NCBI GenBank assembly: GCA_964445105.1
Contig: CAYUJS010000002.1
Coordinates: 18,534 to 82,533, forward strand
Source of the DNA: CAWBNS01 sp964445105
GTDB taxonomy: Bacteria > Chlamydiota > Chlamydiia > Chlamydiales > JAJFMA01
Reading direction: 5' to 3'
DNA: 64,000 nucleotides
The notes under the pieces were generated by a model. That model saw only the letters and a list, made by a program, of their open reading frames with translations, had not been told where the DNA came from and made no database searches. Positions within the stretch are counted from its first letter, which is position 1, and each line of letters opens with the position of its first letter. Made by a program: the position numbers and the translations under genes. Below, one piece after another: positions 1-9,457 of the stretch.

Positions 1-1
1 A

Positions 2-1498
2 CCGGTTGTAACGTTTATGGGTCACGTCGACCACGGCAAAACAAGCCTAATCGACGCAATACGCAAGACGAACACCGCTTCTGGCGAAGCCGGCGCCATC
101 ACGCAGCACATCGGCGCTTTCCGCTGTCAGACCTCAGTCGGCGACCTTACTGTCATCGACACGCCTGGTCACGAAGCTTTCTCAGCGATGCGCGCTCGCG
201 GTGCCGACGTGACAGATATCGTCGTGCTCGTGGTCGCCGGGGATGAGGGCATCCGCGCTCAAACCGTAGAAGCGATTAACCACGCAAAAGCTGCTGGCGT
301 CACTATCGTCGTCGCCATCAACAAATGCGACAAGCCGAATTTCGATGTAGAACTCGTCTACCGACAGCTTTCCGAACATGAGCTGCTAGCCGAGGCTTGG
401 GGTGGATCGACCATCACTGTAAATTGTTCTGCCGTTAGCGGTCAGGGGATCCAGCAACTACTCGAGATGCTTGCGCTACAAGCTGAAATACTTGAACTGC
501 GCGCAAACCCCGTCATGCGCGCTCGTGGGCGCGTCATTGAGTCCGAAATGCACAAAGGTCTTGGCGCTACAGCCACCCTTCTCGTGCAGAACGGCACGCT
601 CAACCGCGGCGACGCTCTGGTATTTGACATCTATTGGGGCCGTGTCAAGACTATGCGGGATGAATTCGGCAAAGAGCTCGAAAGCGCTCCACCCTCTTGT
701 CCGGTTGAAATCACCGGCCTATCGGGTCTACCCGAGGCGGGACAAGAGTTCATCGCTGTGGCCACAGAAAAAGCGGCTCGTGAAATTGCAGAAGTACGCG
801 CACTGGAATTCCGCCAGAAGCGTCTCTCCACAGGTCGTATCCTCACAGCCGATAGCATGGTCGCTCAAGCAGCAGAACACGAGAAAAAAGTGCTCAACGT
901 TATTCTACGTGCCGACGTGCAGGGCAGCTTAGAAGCGTTAAAAACCGCTTTACAAAGGATTCGCTCAGACAAAGCGACCCTCAATATCATTCACGACGAA
1001 GTGGGCGAAATTTCCGAATCAGACGTACAACTTGCTGCTACTTCTAAAGCGGTCATCCTAGGCTTCCACACCCAAGTGGAAAGCCATGCAGACAACCTTA
1101 TCAAAGAAGCGGGCATCCGCGTCCTTAACTTTGACATCATCTATCACGCTTTGGACGAGGTGAAAAAACTCATGCAAGCTCTTCTGGACAAACTTCCGCA
1201 AGAGAACGAGAAAGGTAAAGCCGAAGTCAAAGCAGTCTTTAAATCCTCACAACTGGGCCTCATCGCAGGTTGCCAAGTCACTGAAGGATCCATTTCGCGC
1301 AACCATCGCGCAAGAGTGGCCAGACGAGGTGAAATCATCTGGAGAGGCGCTATCGGCTCTTTGCGCCGTGTCAACGAAGATGTCCGCGAGGTCCAAAAGG
1401 GCATCGAGTGCGGAATTCTTCTCGACGGGTTTAAAGACACACAGGAAGGTGATATCATCGAGACCTATGAAATTGTCTACATCGAACAACAACTGTAG
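2..1498 (+). CDS. infB: Translation initiation factor IF-2, 3' part (5' end outside window)
   Basis: GTPase that brings initiator fMet-tRNA to the 30S subunit and promotes 50S joining. The reading frame is already open at base 2 ([14 protein letters not shown]), so the first ATG at 17 is internal and the N-terminal region lies upstream of the window. Counting from that Met, the G1 loop GHVDHGKT is at 2-9, G3 DTPGHE at 48-53 and G4 NKCD at 102-105, followed by the usual IF-2 beta-barrel and C-terminal domains ending in EIVYIEQQL. rbfA starts 17 bases after the stop. The infB-rbfA-truB order is common in bacteria, including Chlamydia. The identification is certain; only the N-terminus is missing. 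Confidence 0.97.
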   Translation, partial: PVVTFMGHVDHGKTSLIDAIRKTNTASGEAGAITQHIGAFRCQTSVGDLTVIDTPGHEAFSAMRARGADVTDIVVLVVAGDEGIRAQTVEAINHAKAAGVTIVVAINKCDKPNFDVELVYRQLSEHELLAEAWGGSTITVNCSAVSGQGIQQLLEMLALQAEILELRANPVMRARGRVIESEMHKGLGATATLLVQNGTLNRGDALVFDIYWGRVKTMRDEFGKELESAPPSCPVEITGLSGLPEAGQEFIAVATEKAAREIAEVRALEFRQKRLSTGRILTADSMVAQAAEHEKKVLNVILRADVQGSLEALKTALQRIRSDKATLNIIHDEVGEISESDVQLAATSKAVILGFHTQVESHADNLIKEAGIRVLNFDIIYHALDEVKKLMQALLDKLPQENEKGKAEVKAVFKSSQLGLIAGCQVTEGSISRNHRARVARRGEIIWRGAIGSLRRVNEDVREVQKGIECGILLDGFKDTQEGDIIETYEIVYIEQQL

Positions 1499-1515
1499 CA
1501 AAATGAGAGCCCTTT

Positions 1516-1911
1516 ATGTCTAAACAACGTACGCAGCGCTTGAATTCTCTGTTGCGTGAGGTTATTTCAGACGTGATCCGTTTGGAGCTGAAGAACCCTC
1601 GCGTCTCAGAGCTATTCACGGTAACGGCTGTGGATATCACCAAAGATCTTAGGCATGCAGAGGTCTATATCAGCGTGATAGGCAGCGATATTGATAAGCA
1701 AGAGACGATGCTTGCTTTGGACAAAAGCGCCGGGTTTATCGCCGGTACAGCCTCGAAAAAGGTGCGTATGCGCTATTTTCCTGCTCTGCGCTTTGTCCTT
1801 GATAATGGCGTCAACGAACAAATGCGCATCGAAGAACTTTTACAAAAGATTCATCATGAAGAGCAAGATCGACACCCCAAACCAGAGCGATGCGAACCTG
1901 AAACCGAATAA
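1516..1911 (+). CDS. rbfA: Ribosome-binding factor A
   Basis: Small KH-fold protein needed for late maturation of the 30S subunit (16S rRNA 5' end processing and cold adaptation). The 131 residues begin MSKQRTQRLNSLLREVISDVI and contain the family pattern of an N-terminal helix, LKNPRVSELFTVTAVDITKDLRHAEVYISV, and a C-terminal FVLDNGVNEQMRIEELL. The length is normal for the family. It lies between infB and truB, and its 3' end overlaps truB by 56 bases, so the two are probably translated from one message. The hydrophilic tail (HHEEQDRHPKPERCEPETE) is the part that overlaps truB. Confidence 0.95.
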   Translation: MSKQRTQRLNSLLREVISDVIRLELKNPRVSELFTVTAVDITKDLRHAEVYISVIGSDIDKQETMLALDKSAGFIAGTASKKVRMRYFPALRFVLDNGVNEQMRIEELLQKIHHEEQDRHPKPERCEPETE

Positions 1912-2617
1912 ACCTAGCTGCGATGCTGCTTCAGGGATCCTATTTGTCGACAAAGCGGCTGGGCGCACTTCCTTCAGCCTAGTGAATCAGTTGCGGCATC
2001 GCTTAGGGGTTAAGACGATCGGTCACAGCGGCACGCTTGACCCCATGGCCACAGGTGTAATGATCTTGCTGATTGGGCGTCAATTTACGCGCCTCTCCGA
2101 CCAGTTCCTTACTCAAGATAAAGAATATAGAGCCACTATCCGATTGGGCGTTGAAACAGAGACATACGACGGAGAAGGCGCGCCGACCGCTTACAGCGAT
2201 CTTGTGCCCTCGGCGGAGACGCTGACTGAGGTACTGACGCACTTCCAAGGCAGCGTACAACAGATCCCCCCCATGTACTCAGCTAAAAAACAGCAGGGCA
2301 AAAAGCTTTATGAGCTTGCGCGCAAGGGCATCACGGTGGAGCGACCACCCGTTACCGTCACCTTGCACACCTCTCTGCTGCGCTACGAGTACCCTGAATT
2401 AGAGCTAACCGTAGCGTGCTCCAAAGGCACCTACATCCGTACCATGGCTCACGATATTGGGCAGCAGCTGGGCTGCGGAGCCCACTTGTCGGCTTTAGCG
2501 CGCACACGCTCGGGCAAGATATCCATCGATGAGTGCATCCATTCTGATTTAATTCAGGACGCAGAGTTCAACCTCCACGAAACCATCCGCAGCCATACCC
2601 GTAAGCTAACTAGTTAA
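1856..2617 (+). CDS. truB: tRNA pseudouridine(55) synthase
   Basis: Makes pseudouridine 55 in the T-loop of tRNAs. The 253 residues from ATG 1856 contain GILFVDKAAGRTSF and GHSGTLDPMATGVMILL; Asp62 in that motif is the catalytic aspartate of the TruB family. KGTYIRTMAHDIG follows later. The frame stays open to 1691, but the upstream residues do not resemble TruB, so ATG 1856 is chosen even though it overlaps rbfA by 56 bases. In Chlamydia ribF usually follows truB; here the 3' end instead meets the end of a convergent DUF917 gene (overlap 12 bases), so the accessory hyu cluster occupies that site. Confidence 0.94.
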   Translation: MKSKIDTPNQSDANLKPNKPSCDAASGILFVDKAAGRTSFSLVNQLRHRLGVKTIGHSGTLDPMATGVMILLIGRQFTRLSDQFLTQDKEYRATIRLGVETETYDGEGAPTAYSDLVPSAETLTEVLTHFQGSVQQIPPMYSAKKQQGKKLYELARKGITVERPPVTVTLHTSLLRYEYPELELTVACSKGTYIRTMAHDIGQQLGCGAHLSALARTRSGKISIDECIHSDLIQDAEFNLHETIRSHTRKLTS

Positions 2618-3673
2618 AGCTGGTAAGTACTCCCAATCGAATCCAAACGCTGCGGGCCCCACAAGCTCCAAACCTTGCGGGGTCGTCCAGACGCTGGGAG
2701 CGGGTAAAGCAACTACCGATACCCTTAAGCCATATTGCAGCCGCTCGACAGCTACCGGCAGGCCTGTCTCGTGCTCAAAAGCGACAATAAGATCCGGCGT
2801 AGTGACCAAAGGTCGTGGCTGCCCTTCTTTAAAAACAGCTAAAAATTCATTTTGGAAATAGATAACGGTCTGGCTATCGCCGCCCGCCACAATCGCACGA
2901 CCATTTTGAAAGGAAGATTCAACCCAGTGCTCGACATCTATGATGTTTCCAGACGCGACAATACGGCCTCCACAGGCCTCCAAGACAGCTTCGACGGGAT
3001 CTTGCTTTCTTTGCTGGGCGCTAAGGATGCTGTTACCCAACCGCAGAGCGTAAGAAAGCGTGCCCACCAGTACGACTTGTGCCGCCACTGGCTGAGGCAT
3101 TGGGTGGCTACAAACAGCTGCGTCAGAGCCCATGGCCGTCGTAAGACCCCTGAGAAGGCGCTCCATCTCCTCACCGGAGACGGCACGAACGATACCCACG
3201 GCATTGCTTGCTGTGTCAACCACAATTGCCGGACCTGGCTTTAGTTGATGCAGTTCAGGTGTACACATATTACAACAGGGGAAAGCCCGCCCCATCAGGT
3301 CCCCGTCTACTACAGGTAGCCCCAAAGCGGCTGCTGCGTAAACGGCCGGCAAGGCGTTCGATCCTCCGATTTCCGCCGGCAAGAGCCCGCCTACTTTACA
3401 AGGAATGACCTGTTCCAGATGTTTCACGATCAGAGAAAACTCATTCCCCGAATGCAATCTTTCGAGACAGACAAGAGGCGCGCCCATAAAAAACACCGGC
3501 AGTACCCAGGTGTCTGAGGGGATTTCTTCGATGGGAACTAAAGCCACTGGGCCATATTGCTGCAGCTCCTCGCGAGCCAACAGCAAATCATACGCTGTGT
3601 CTCCACCACCGCCAGAACCAAGTACCGCAGCCCCTAAAGCAAGCGCTTCGAGATCATTTAATGTTATTTGCAT
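2606..3673 (-). CDS. DUF917 family protein (copy b)
   Basis: Member of the DUF917 family, which in many bacteria is encoded beside hydantoinase/oxoprolinase subunits; its biochemical role is not established. The 355 residues start MQITLNDLEALALGAAVLGSG and carry the glycine-rich GSGGGGDTAYDLL near residue 20, PAEIGGSNALPAVYAAAALGLPVVDGDLMGRAFP in the middle, and AFGFDWEYLPALTS at the C-terminus. It follows hyuA-1 by 3 bases, so it is the last gene of the minus-strand cluster. It is clearly paralogous to the DUF917 gene at 5221-6312 over its whole length. Substrate unknown; family assignment is from recalled motifs. Confidence 0.85.
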   Translation of the reverse strand: MQITLNDLEALALGAAVLGSGGGGDTAYDLLLAREELQQYGPVALVPIEEIPSDTWVLPVFFMGAPLVCLERLHSGNEFSLIVKHLEQVIPCKVGGLLPAEIGGSNALPAVYAAAALGLPVVDGDLMGRAFPCCNMCTPELHQLKPGPAIVVDTASNAVGIVRAVSGEEMERLLRGLTTAMGSDAAVCSHPMPQPVAAQVVLVGTLSYALRLGNSILSAQQRKQDPVEAVLEACGGRIVASGNIIDVEHWVESSFQNGRAIVAGGDSQTVIYFQNEFLAVFKEGQPRPLVTTPDLIVAFEHETGLPVAVERLQYGLRVSVVALPAPSVWTTPQGLELVGPAAFGFDWEYLPALTS

Positions 3674-3676
3674 TTG

Positions 3677-5239
3677 CTACCAGCGCCTCCCCGACGCACC
3701 AACGACTAATTTTGTAAGATGGTTAGCAGAATAGGGAATAGGCAGCACCTCCACGTAGGTGATGCGCACACTACTGGGACTAGCACCTTGCTGGATCGCT
3801 TTATCAATAGCTTCCTGGCGCAATAAATCCAAGGCTTGCTGCCTTTCTGCCTGATTCACAACGCGGGTGCCAGTCGCACCAATCTCGGCCAGCGCAGCAC
3901 CATACGCATTGGCTACCGAAGAAAAAGGCGCGAGCGAAAGACTCGTGGTGAACTCTTCCTGCAGCACGCGGCTCAATACTTCGGCGGCTCCGCCCACTAG
4001 TACGACGGAAGAGTCCTTCATCCCACGAGAAAGTTTTTGTATCTCCCAAGCTGCCTGGGTGCCTATGGAGCGCAGGATAGCACTCGCTTCAGATTGGCCA
4101 ATTTTCACAAGCGAGGTTAGCCCTTCTGTGATCTCCATGTCGCCTAAGACGCACGCTAGATCGGTGAGTGTCAATTGTGGTCCACCAAATACCTGCGAGA
4201 GTTCTGGCAAGCGCGAACCACAGCTAGCGGGACCGACCACCCAGTCCCCCTGCGATCCTTTATCAATATGTGTGCCCCCACCGATCGCTATGGAACAGCT
4301 ATCGGGCATGGCAAAGTTTAACGCCACACCCCCGACGGTAGTGGCTCGCAGCGAGCGGCGCACTAACCCATCTCGCACTACTCCTATATCGGTGGAGGTA
4401 CCTCCAACATCCACTACGATGGCGTTTTCAGTGGTAGCTAATTTTGAACCGCCTACGAAGGAGTTGGTGGGGCCGGCAGCGACAGTTTTTAGCGGATATC
4501 TCCCGGCCTCATCAACAGATAGCAGGGTACCGTCATTTTGGGTCATCCACACCTCTGCAGTCAACCCACAGGAATGCACCAACGAAGCGAGTCCCTTAAA
4601 GCTATGTCCAAGAAAGGGGATGAGCGCAGAGTTCAAAATAGCTGCTTTTTCCCGCTCCAATAAACCCATACCACCTATGGAAGAGGAGAGTGTATAAGGG
4701 AATTCGGGACCTAACAACTTTTCAATAAACTCGCCCACTGCCTGCTCTTGCTCTGGATAGATAGGGCTAAAAGACCCTACGATCGCCAGCGTTTGGGCGC
4801 CCATACTGAGTAGTTCATCCACCGCGCGCGCTGCTTCTCTGAGACTGAAGGGGCTCATCGGCCGACCGTCACATTCGAATCCTCCACCAATGGCCCTACA
4901 GCTCACCACCACAGCTGCGCGCAAAGCTATGGGCCAATCGCAGGCGGATAAAGGTTTTGGCGATCGACACCCACACATGCGGATCACCCCGACTGTCGCC
5001 AGACGATTGCCCTCTAAAACAGCATTGGCTACTTGCGTAGTCCCAATGTGCACATGGTCAATCTCGGTAAATTCAGTGGGGTAGCGAGTGCGTAAAACGG
5101 CTAGACCCTGCGTAATTCCCATTTCGATGGGGGCCGTGGAATACGTTTTATAAGATCCGATCAATTTGCCGGATCCGTCCACGATAGCAAAGTCTGTGTT
5201 GGTGCCACCAACATCGATACCTAAACTGAGCTTCGACAT
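3677..5239 (-). CDS. Hydantoinase/oxoprolinase family protein (HyuA-like, copy 1)
   Basis: ASKHA-fold protein of the HyuA N-terminal/hydantoinase A family, which includes ATP-dependent hydantoin, oxoproline and acetone-carboxylase-type enzymes. The start is ATG 5239 (MSKLSLGIDVGGTNTDFAIVD), since the first phosphate-binding loop GIDVGGTNTDFA must lie at the very N-terminus; the frame runs open upstream only because it overlaps the preceding DUF917 gene by 19 bases. VVDVGGTSTDIGVV and AIGGGTHIDKG follow in the middle, then VVLVGGAAEVL. At about 520 residues it is a single-subunit-size protein. The 41% or so that differs from copy 2 has not been counted exactly, but the two are obvious paralogues. 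Actual substrate unknown. Confidence 0.87.
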   Translation of the reverse strand: MSKLSLGIDVGGTNTDFAIVDGSGKLIGSYKTYSTAPIEMGITQGLAVLRTRYPTEFTEIDHVHIGTTQVANAVLEGNRLATVGVIRMCGCRSPKPLSACDWPIALRAAVVVSCRAIGGGFECDGRPMSPFSLREAARAVDELLSMGAQTLAIVGSFSPIYPEQEQAVGEFIEKLLGPEFPYTLSSSIGGMGLLEREKAAILNSALIPFLGHSFKGLASLVHSCGLTAEVWMTQNDGTLLSVDEAGRYPLKTVAAGPTNSFVGGSKLATTENAIVVDVGGTSTDIGVVRDGLVRRSLRATTVGGVALNFAMPDSCSIAIGGGTHIDKGSQGDWVVGPASCGSRLPELSQVFGGPQLTLTDLACVLGDMEITEGLTSLVKIGQSEASAILRSIGTQAAWEIQKLSRGMKDSSVVLVGGAAEVLSRVLQEEFTTSLSLAPFSSVANAYGAALAEIGATGTRVVNQAERQQALDLLRQEAIDKAIQQGASPSSVRITYVEVLPIPYSANHLTKLVVGASGRRW

Positions 5240-6312
5240 ACGCCCACCGCCTGTTGATAATCCCAAGAAAAACCGAAGGCCTTCGGACCAACGAGCTCTA
5301 AACCTTTCTCTGTCTTCCAAACGTCAGGCGCGGGCAAAGCGAGCACCTGAACCCTAAGGCCGTACCTTAAGCGCTCTACAGCGAGCGGCAGACCTGTTTC
5401 TGACTCAACTATGACAATGATATCTGGCGTACAAGCTAGCGGCAGGGAGCCGTCCTGCGGAATCACAGCCAAAAATTCATTTTGGAAGCATACACTGAAT
5501 TGCGTACCTTCTGCCACCACAACCGCCCGCCCATGCTGAAAAGCCGATTCGATCCAGTACTCCACGTCGCTGATATAGCCGGAGGCGACCAAAGAACCGC
5601 CAAAAGTGGCTAAGACAGCTTCCGCTACATCTAGACCGCCTCCCAATGCCGTTTGCCAGCAGCGGCCTATCGCCAACGCGTGAGAAACTGAGCCGCGCAA
5701 GGCTGTTTTTTTGGCAACGGCCCCAGACATAGGGTGTGAGCAAACAGCCGCATCGGACCCCATCGCCGTCGTTAGAGTACGCAAAAGCCTTTCCATCTCG
5801 CTCGATGTTTCCGATTCCAAGATAACCGACGCGCCCGTGGCTGTAGCAACGATGACCCCAGGACCGGGTTTAAGACGATGTAAACCGCAGGTAGACATGT
5901 GACAAAAAGGGAAAGCCCGGCCCATGGTATCGCCATCGATCACTGGCAGCCCCAGCGCGCCAGCTGTATAGAACGGCGGCATGGCGTTAGACCCCCCTAT
6001 TTCAGCGGACATCAGACCGACCACAGGAGCCCCGATTCTCTTCTGTAGTTCGTTCACAATAATGTGAAACTCCTCCCCAGAGTGAAGCTTCTCTAACAGT
6101 ACCATAGGCGCGCCCATCCAGTAGATAGGCAGGATCCAGCCCTCATCAGGGATATCCTCCACGTCCATTAAACGCACGGGCCCATGCTGTCGCATATGCT
6201 CTTTTGCAACGAGCAGATCGTATCCCGGATCCCCACCGCCTCCGGAGCCTAGCACCTGGGCACCCAGAGCTAGTGTATCCATGTCATCTAGCGTAATCCA
6301 GACGTCTTTCAC
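5221..6312 (-). CDS. DUF917 family protein (copy a)
   Basis: Paralogue of the DUF917 gene at 2606-3673, with LGSGGGGDPGYDLL, SAEIGGSNAMPPFYTAGALGLPVIDGDTMGRAFPF and a C-terminal KAFGFSWDYQQ. The chosen start is GTG 6312 (VKDVWITLDDMDTLALGA): a GGAG lies 6 bases upstream and the protein then lines up with the start of the other copy. An ATG at 6342 in the same frame would add 10 residues but has no visible ribosome binding site. The gene overlaps the permease upstream by 29 bases and hyuA-1 downstream by 19 bases, so the three are likely translationally coupled. Function probably linked to HyuA; not demonstrated. Confidence 0.85.
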   Translation of the reverse strand: MKDVWITLDDMDTLALGAQVLGSGGGGDPGYDLLVAKEHMRQHGPVRLMDVEDIPDEGWILPIYWMGAPMVLLEKLHSGEEFHIIVNELQKRIGAPVVGLMSAEIGGSNAMPPFYTAGALGLPVIDGDTMGRAFPFCHMSTCGLHRLKPGPGVIVATATGASVILESETSSEMERLLRTLTTAMGSDAAVCSHPMSGAVAKKTALRGSVSHALAIGRCWQTALGGGLDVAEAVLATFGGSLVASGYISDVEYWIESAFQHGRAVVVAEGTQFSVCFQNEFLAVIPQDGSLPLACTPDIIVIVESETGLPLAVERLRYGLRVQVLALPAPDVWKTEKGLELVGPKAFGFSWDYQQAVGVCRSSV

Positions 6313-7516
6313 GATAAGCTCCAATAAATTCAAGACATGCACGCGTTACCGCGTAAACCACCCAAGAAGCGATAAAAGCCTCTAGTACAGGTACACCGCC
6401 CCAGTTTGCCAAGCCAGCTAAATAGGAAGCCGCTAAAGCAATAGCGGCGCTAGCGGGAATATAAGCCCGTCGCAAGTTAGGCTTCCACGAAATCAAGACA
6501 TATTCGCAGTAGATGATAGCTCCTACGCCAGCTACTAAAATTCCTAGGGTTGTCAGAACAGATTCAAGCCGATCCAGTAAGGGAATGCCGCACAACGCCG
6601 TCGCAAACAGCGCTGAGATCGCCCAGGCCTGCCTTTCAGTCAACTTGGGGAAGCAAACTCTAAGAGACGTTTGCGCACTGAAAAGGTTCATGTGGTTGAC
6701 CGCCCAGATCTGAAAAACTAGATAAAAACTTAGCAGGGCCATCCAAAAAGAGCCAGGTAGATTTGAGAAGGCAACGAGTAAGCTCGTGGCAGGATAGCAC
6801 CAATAGCTCAGGGCGCCCACTGCTTCCACCAGCGAGAACACAACCAGAATAGTGATCCAGTTCGTCGTAACTGCATCCGTGCGCGTTTTAGAGAAACGCA
6901 GAAAAGTCGGCAAGTCGATGGTGTAGGCGATATTAAGCGCTAGAACCTGGGAAAGAGAAAATGCGCTCCAGCTCCAGTTGATGGCCTCCCCTGCTTGGGC
7001 CGACCCTTGCCAGCAGAGGCGTACCACAAGAACAGCCAATGCGGCGATAAGGATCGGCGTGGTTTTCTCTGCCCAACGCGCAATTCCTTCGATGCCCCAG
7101 TAGTTAGCCATCACCATGGCGACAGCTAAGCCAGCAGCGATAACCTGCACGCCCGGGCCCCATTGCCAGCCACCGAGTAGTAGAACCTGCTGGGCAACAT
7201 ACTGCAGCTGGATCGCAAACCAGCCTAGCGCGGTGGCAGCCATCACTAAACTAAACATCTGCTTCCCTAAAGTGCCCACAAGCCTTTCCGATTGCTGCGT
7301 GGTAGGAACGCGATGCTTCACGCTAATGCTGGCAGCCAAATGCCCCAAGCAAAAAAGCAAAAAATTACCTAATACAATAGCGATGAGTGCAGCTCCCACA
7401 CCGTACGCTTGCGCCGCTTCATAAGCGACAGATAATATAGGCAAGCATAGCGCCGAGCCAACCTGAAGCCAAGTTAAGCGGCGCCATCCCATCAACTGAA
7501 TTTGATCTGCATTCAT
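6284..7516 (-). CDS. NCS1-type (cytosine/allantoin/hydantoin) permease-like transporter
   Basis: Integral membrane protein of 410 residues with about 12 hydrophobic segments, starting MNADQIQLMGWRRLTWLQVGSALCLPIL. The fold-level pattern, including LTWLQVGSALCLPI in helix 1, NIAYTIDLPTFLRFSKTRTDAV in the middle and WAVNHMNLFSAQTSLR, fits the nucleobase-cation symporter/CodB group. Because it is coupled to DUF917 and HyuA, a hydantoin, 5-oxoproline or related heterocyclic amide is the likely substrate; that is an inference from context. An amino-acid/purine permease of another family cannot be excluded. Upstream on the minus strand is repeat copy A and then hyuA-2. Confidence 0.78.
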   Translation of the reverse strand: MNADQIQLMGWRRLTWLQVGSALCLPILSVAYEAAQAYGVGAALIAIVLGNFLLFCLGHLAASISVKHRVPTTQQSERLVGTLGKQMFSLVMAATALGWFAIQLQYVAQQVLLLGGWQWGPGVQVIAAGLAVAMVMANYWGIEGIARWAEKTTPILIAALAVLVVRLCWQGSAQAGEAINWSWSAFSLSQVLALNIAYTIDLPTFLRFSKTRTDAVTTNWITILVVFSLVEAVGALSYWCYPATSLLVAFSNLPGSFWMALLSFYLVFQIWAVNHMNLFSAQTSLRVCFPKLTERQAWAISALFATALCGIPLLDRLESVLTTLGILVAGVGAIIYCEYVLISWKPNLRRAYIPASAAIALAASYLAGLANWGGVPVLEAFIASWVVYAVTRACLEFIGAYRERRLDYAR

Positions 7517-7591
7517 TCTTGCTCCTTATCGGTTTGGAAGGACGGTATCGTACTTCCATAAGGTTTTTTTAAAGAAGGGCGAACTAAGTTC

Positions 7592-7736
7592 AGCAGCTCC
7601 TGCTAAAAAAAGGCTGACTCCGGGACGGCCATCAGCCTCATTTTGTTCCTCACCCGTAGTCGAGATTACGAATTTGTTGCAAACTAAGCCTGCTTTCAGT
7701 CCTCGCTGAGCCCATTTCTTTTTTTAGCGGGAATAA
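7592..7736. repeat. Dispersed inverted-end repeat, copy A
   Basis: Non-coding element filling most of the 297-base gap between the permease and hyuA-2. The left end reads AGCAGCTCCTGCTAAAAAAA and the right end TTTCTTTTTTTAGCGGGAA, which are inverted repeats of each other. The interior (CCTCATTTTGTTCCTCACCCGTAG and onward to GCTGAGCCC) matches copy E in the same orientation and copy C in the reverse orientation. Best-preserved full-length member with copies C and E. Confidence 0.8.
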
Positions 7737-7813
7737 GTTTAGCCAAAAAATGGCAATCAATCGCACAGTCCAAGCATAAAGCGCCCCGCCGGCAGCACGC
7801 GATCTTTTCCAAA

Positions 7814-9367
7814 TTACATCCACATTCTACCTCCAGAAGCACCTACAACCAATTTTGTTAAGTGATCTGCACTGTAAGGAATGGGGAGCACCTCAATGCG
7901 CGTGACTCTAGTCTTATGCGGACACGCCCCCTGCTTGATCGCGCCAGCAACCGCCTCCTCTTGCATAGCTTGGAGCGCTACCTGCTTATCAGCTAACTTA
8001 ACCACGCGCACAGAAATAGCTCCTATTTCTGCTAAGGCAGCCCCGTAGGCGTTAGCTACAGCAGCAAAAGGGGCCGTGATGAGCTCTCGATTGAACCGTT
8101 TCCGCATCACCTCATGCAGGATTGCTGTGCCGCCGCCCACCAAAATAACCGCACAATCTTTGCGGCCCCGAGCGAGTTTTTCGATTTCATAAATGACTTT
8201 ATCAGCGAGCGCCTGCAAGATCCTTTCCGCGTTTGCGCGGGAGGCAGTAACTCGGTCGACGCGCGCGCCAGATATATCTAACAGCCCTAGCAAACAGGCT
8301 AAGTCTGTCAATGTTTGCTGCTGACCCCCAAAAATTTGGGCGCTTTCTTTGAAACGATAGCCACAGCTCGCGCGGCCTACGGCGCCGTCCTCAACGATTG
8401 TGCCACCGCCAATAGCCAAAGAGCAGAGGTCGGGCATAGAAAAATTCAGCGCAATGCCGCCCAGGGTGGCCGCATGTAGCGATCTTCTTACGAACCCTCC
8501 CTCCACTAAACCGATATCGGTAGATGTACCCCCCACATCGACCACCACCGCTTGCGAAGTAGTGGCAAGCTTGGATCCGCCAATGAAAGAATTTGTGGGC
8601 CCCGCTGCGACAGTTTTAAGGGGTAAGATACCTGCTTCTGCCACAGAAAGCAGCGTGCCGTCATTCTGGGTCATCCAAACCTCTGCTTGAATTCCGCATG
8701 CTTGGACGAGCGAGGCCAGGTTTTTGAAACTTTCCCCCAAAAGCGGGATGAGAGCAGAATTTAGGATCGCCGCATTTTCTCGCTCGAGCAGCCCCAGGCT
8801 GCCAATTGCATGGGACAATGTATAGGGAAAGCGAGGACCTAGTAGCTTCTCGATACGAGCTCCCACTTCAAGCTCCTGCGACGGGTAAAGAGGACTAAAA
8901 GAACCCACCACAGCCAAAGCCTGAGCTCCTTGGCATAAAAGTGCCTTAATGGCCTCTTCGGTCTCATTAATTGAGAAAAGGCTCATGGGCCTACCATCGC
9001 ACTCGAAGCCACCCCCAATAGCGCAAAAACCGTTCACTACTGCCGCGCGTATCGGAGCAGGCCAATTACTTGTCGGAAGCGGCTTCGGGGCGCGACAGCC
9101 ACATAGACGAATGATGCCCACGCGCGCTAACCTCGTGCCCTCTAGTACCGCGTTGGTGGCCTGAGTAGTGCCTATATTTACATGTTGGATCAGGCAATAC
9201 TCATTGGGGTACTTTTCCTTGAGCTGTGCTAATCCCCTTGCCAGACCCTCTTCGATTGGCTGTGAGGTGGGCGTTTTTATGTAACCCAGAAGCATACCAT
9301 GACAATCGACGATGGCAAAGTCGGTGTTTGTCCCTCCAACATCAATGCCTAAAGTAAGCGTTTTCAC
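7814..9367 (-). CDS. Hydantoinase/oxoprolinase family protein (HyuA-like, copy 2)
   Basis: Second HyuA-type ASKHA protein, 517 residues, starting MKTLTLGIDVGGTNTDFAIVDCHG. It carries the same landmarks as copy 1: NIGTTQATNAVLEGTRLARVG, VVDVGGTSTDIGLVEGG, AIGGGTIVEDG, and VLPIPYSADHLTKLVVGASG at the C-terminus. Unlike copy 1 it has no DUF917 gene touching it. Instead it stands alone between repeat copies A (7592-7736) and B (9458-9570), both in the same orientation. It may partner the downstream DUF917 proteins as a second subunit or be a duplicate with a different substrate range. Reaction not determinable from sequence. Confidence 0.87.
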   Translation of the reverse strand: MKTLTLGIDVGGTNTDFAIVDCHGMLLGYIKTPTSQPIEEGLARGLAQLKEKYPNEYCLIQHVNIGTTQATNAVLEGTRLARVGIIRLCGCRAPKPLPTSNWPAPIRAAVVNGFCAIGGGFECDGRPMSLFSINETEEAIKALLCQGAQALAVVGSFSPLYPSQELEVGARIEKLLGPRFPYTLSHAIGSLGLLERENAAILNSALIPLLGESFKNLASLVQACGIQAEVWMTQNDGTLLSVAEAGILPLKTVAAGPTNSFIGGSKLATTSQAVVVDVGGTSTDIGLVEGGFVRRSLHAATLGGIALNFSMPDLCSLAIGGGTIVEDGAVGRASCGYRFKESAQIFGGQQQTLTDLACLLGLLDISGARVDRVTASRANAERILQALADKVIYEIEKLARGRKDCAVILVGGGTAILHEVMRKRFNRELITAPFAAVANAYGAALAEIGAISVRVVKLADKQVALQAMQEEAVAGAIKQGACPHKTRVTRIEVLPIPYSADHLTKLVVGASGGRMWM

Positions 9368-9457
9368 GGATTTGCCTCGTGTTTCCAGATTTGTGCGCCC
9401 TCGGATTGGTACACCCTTGAGTTGGTCGATTGTAAGCCTTTAGCCGTTTTTCATACA

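Noticed and set aside
1691..1855. Upstream extension of the truB frame (55 extra codons from 1691)
   Set aside because: These codons lie inside rbfA in another frame and show no TruB similarity; ATG 1856 gives the normal protein.
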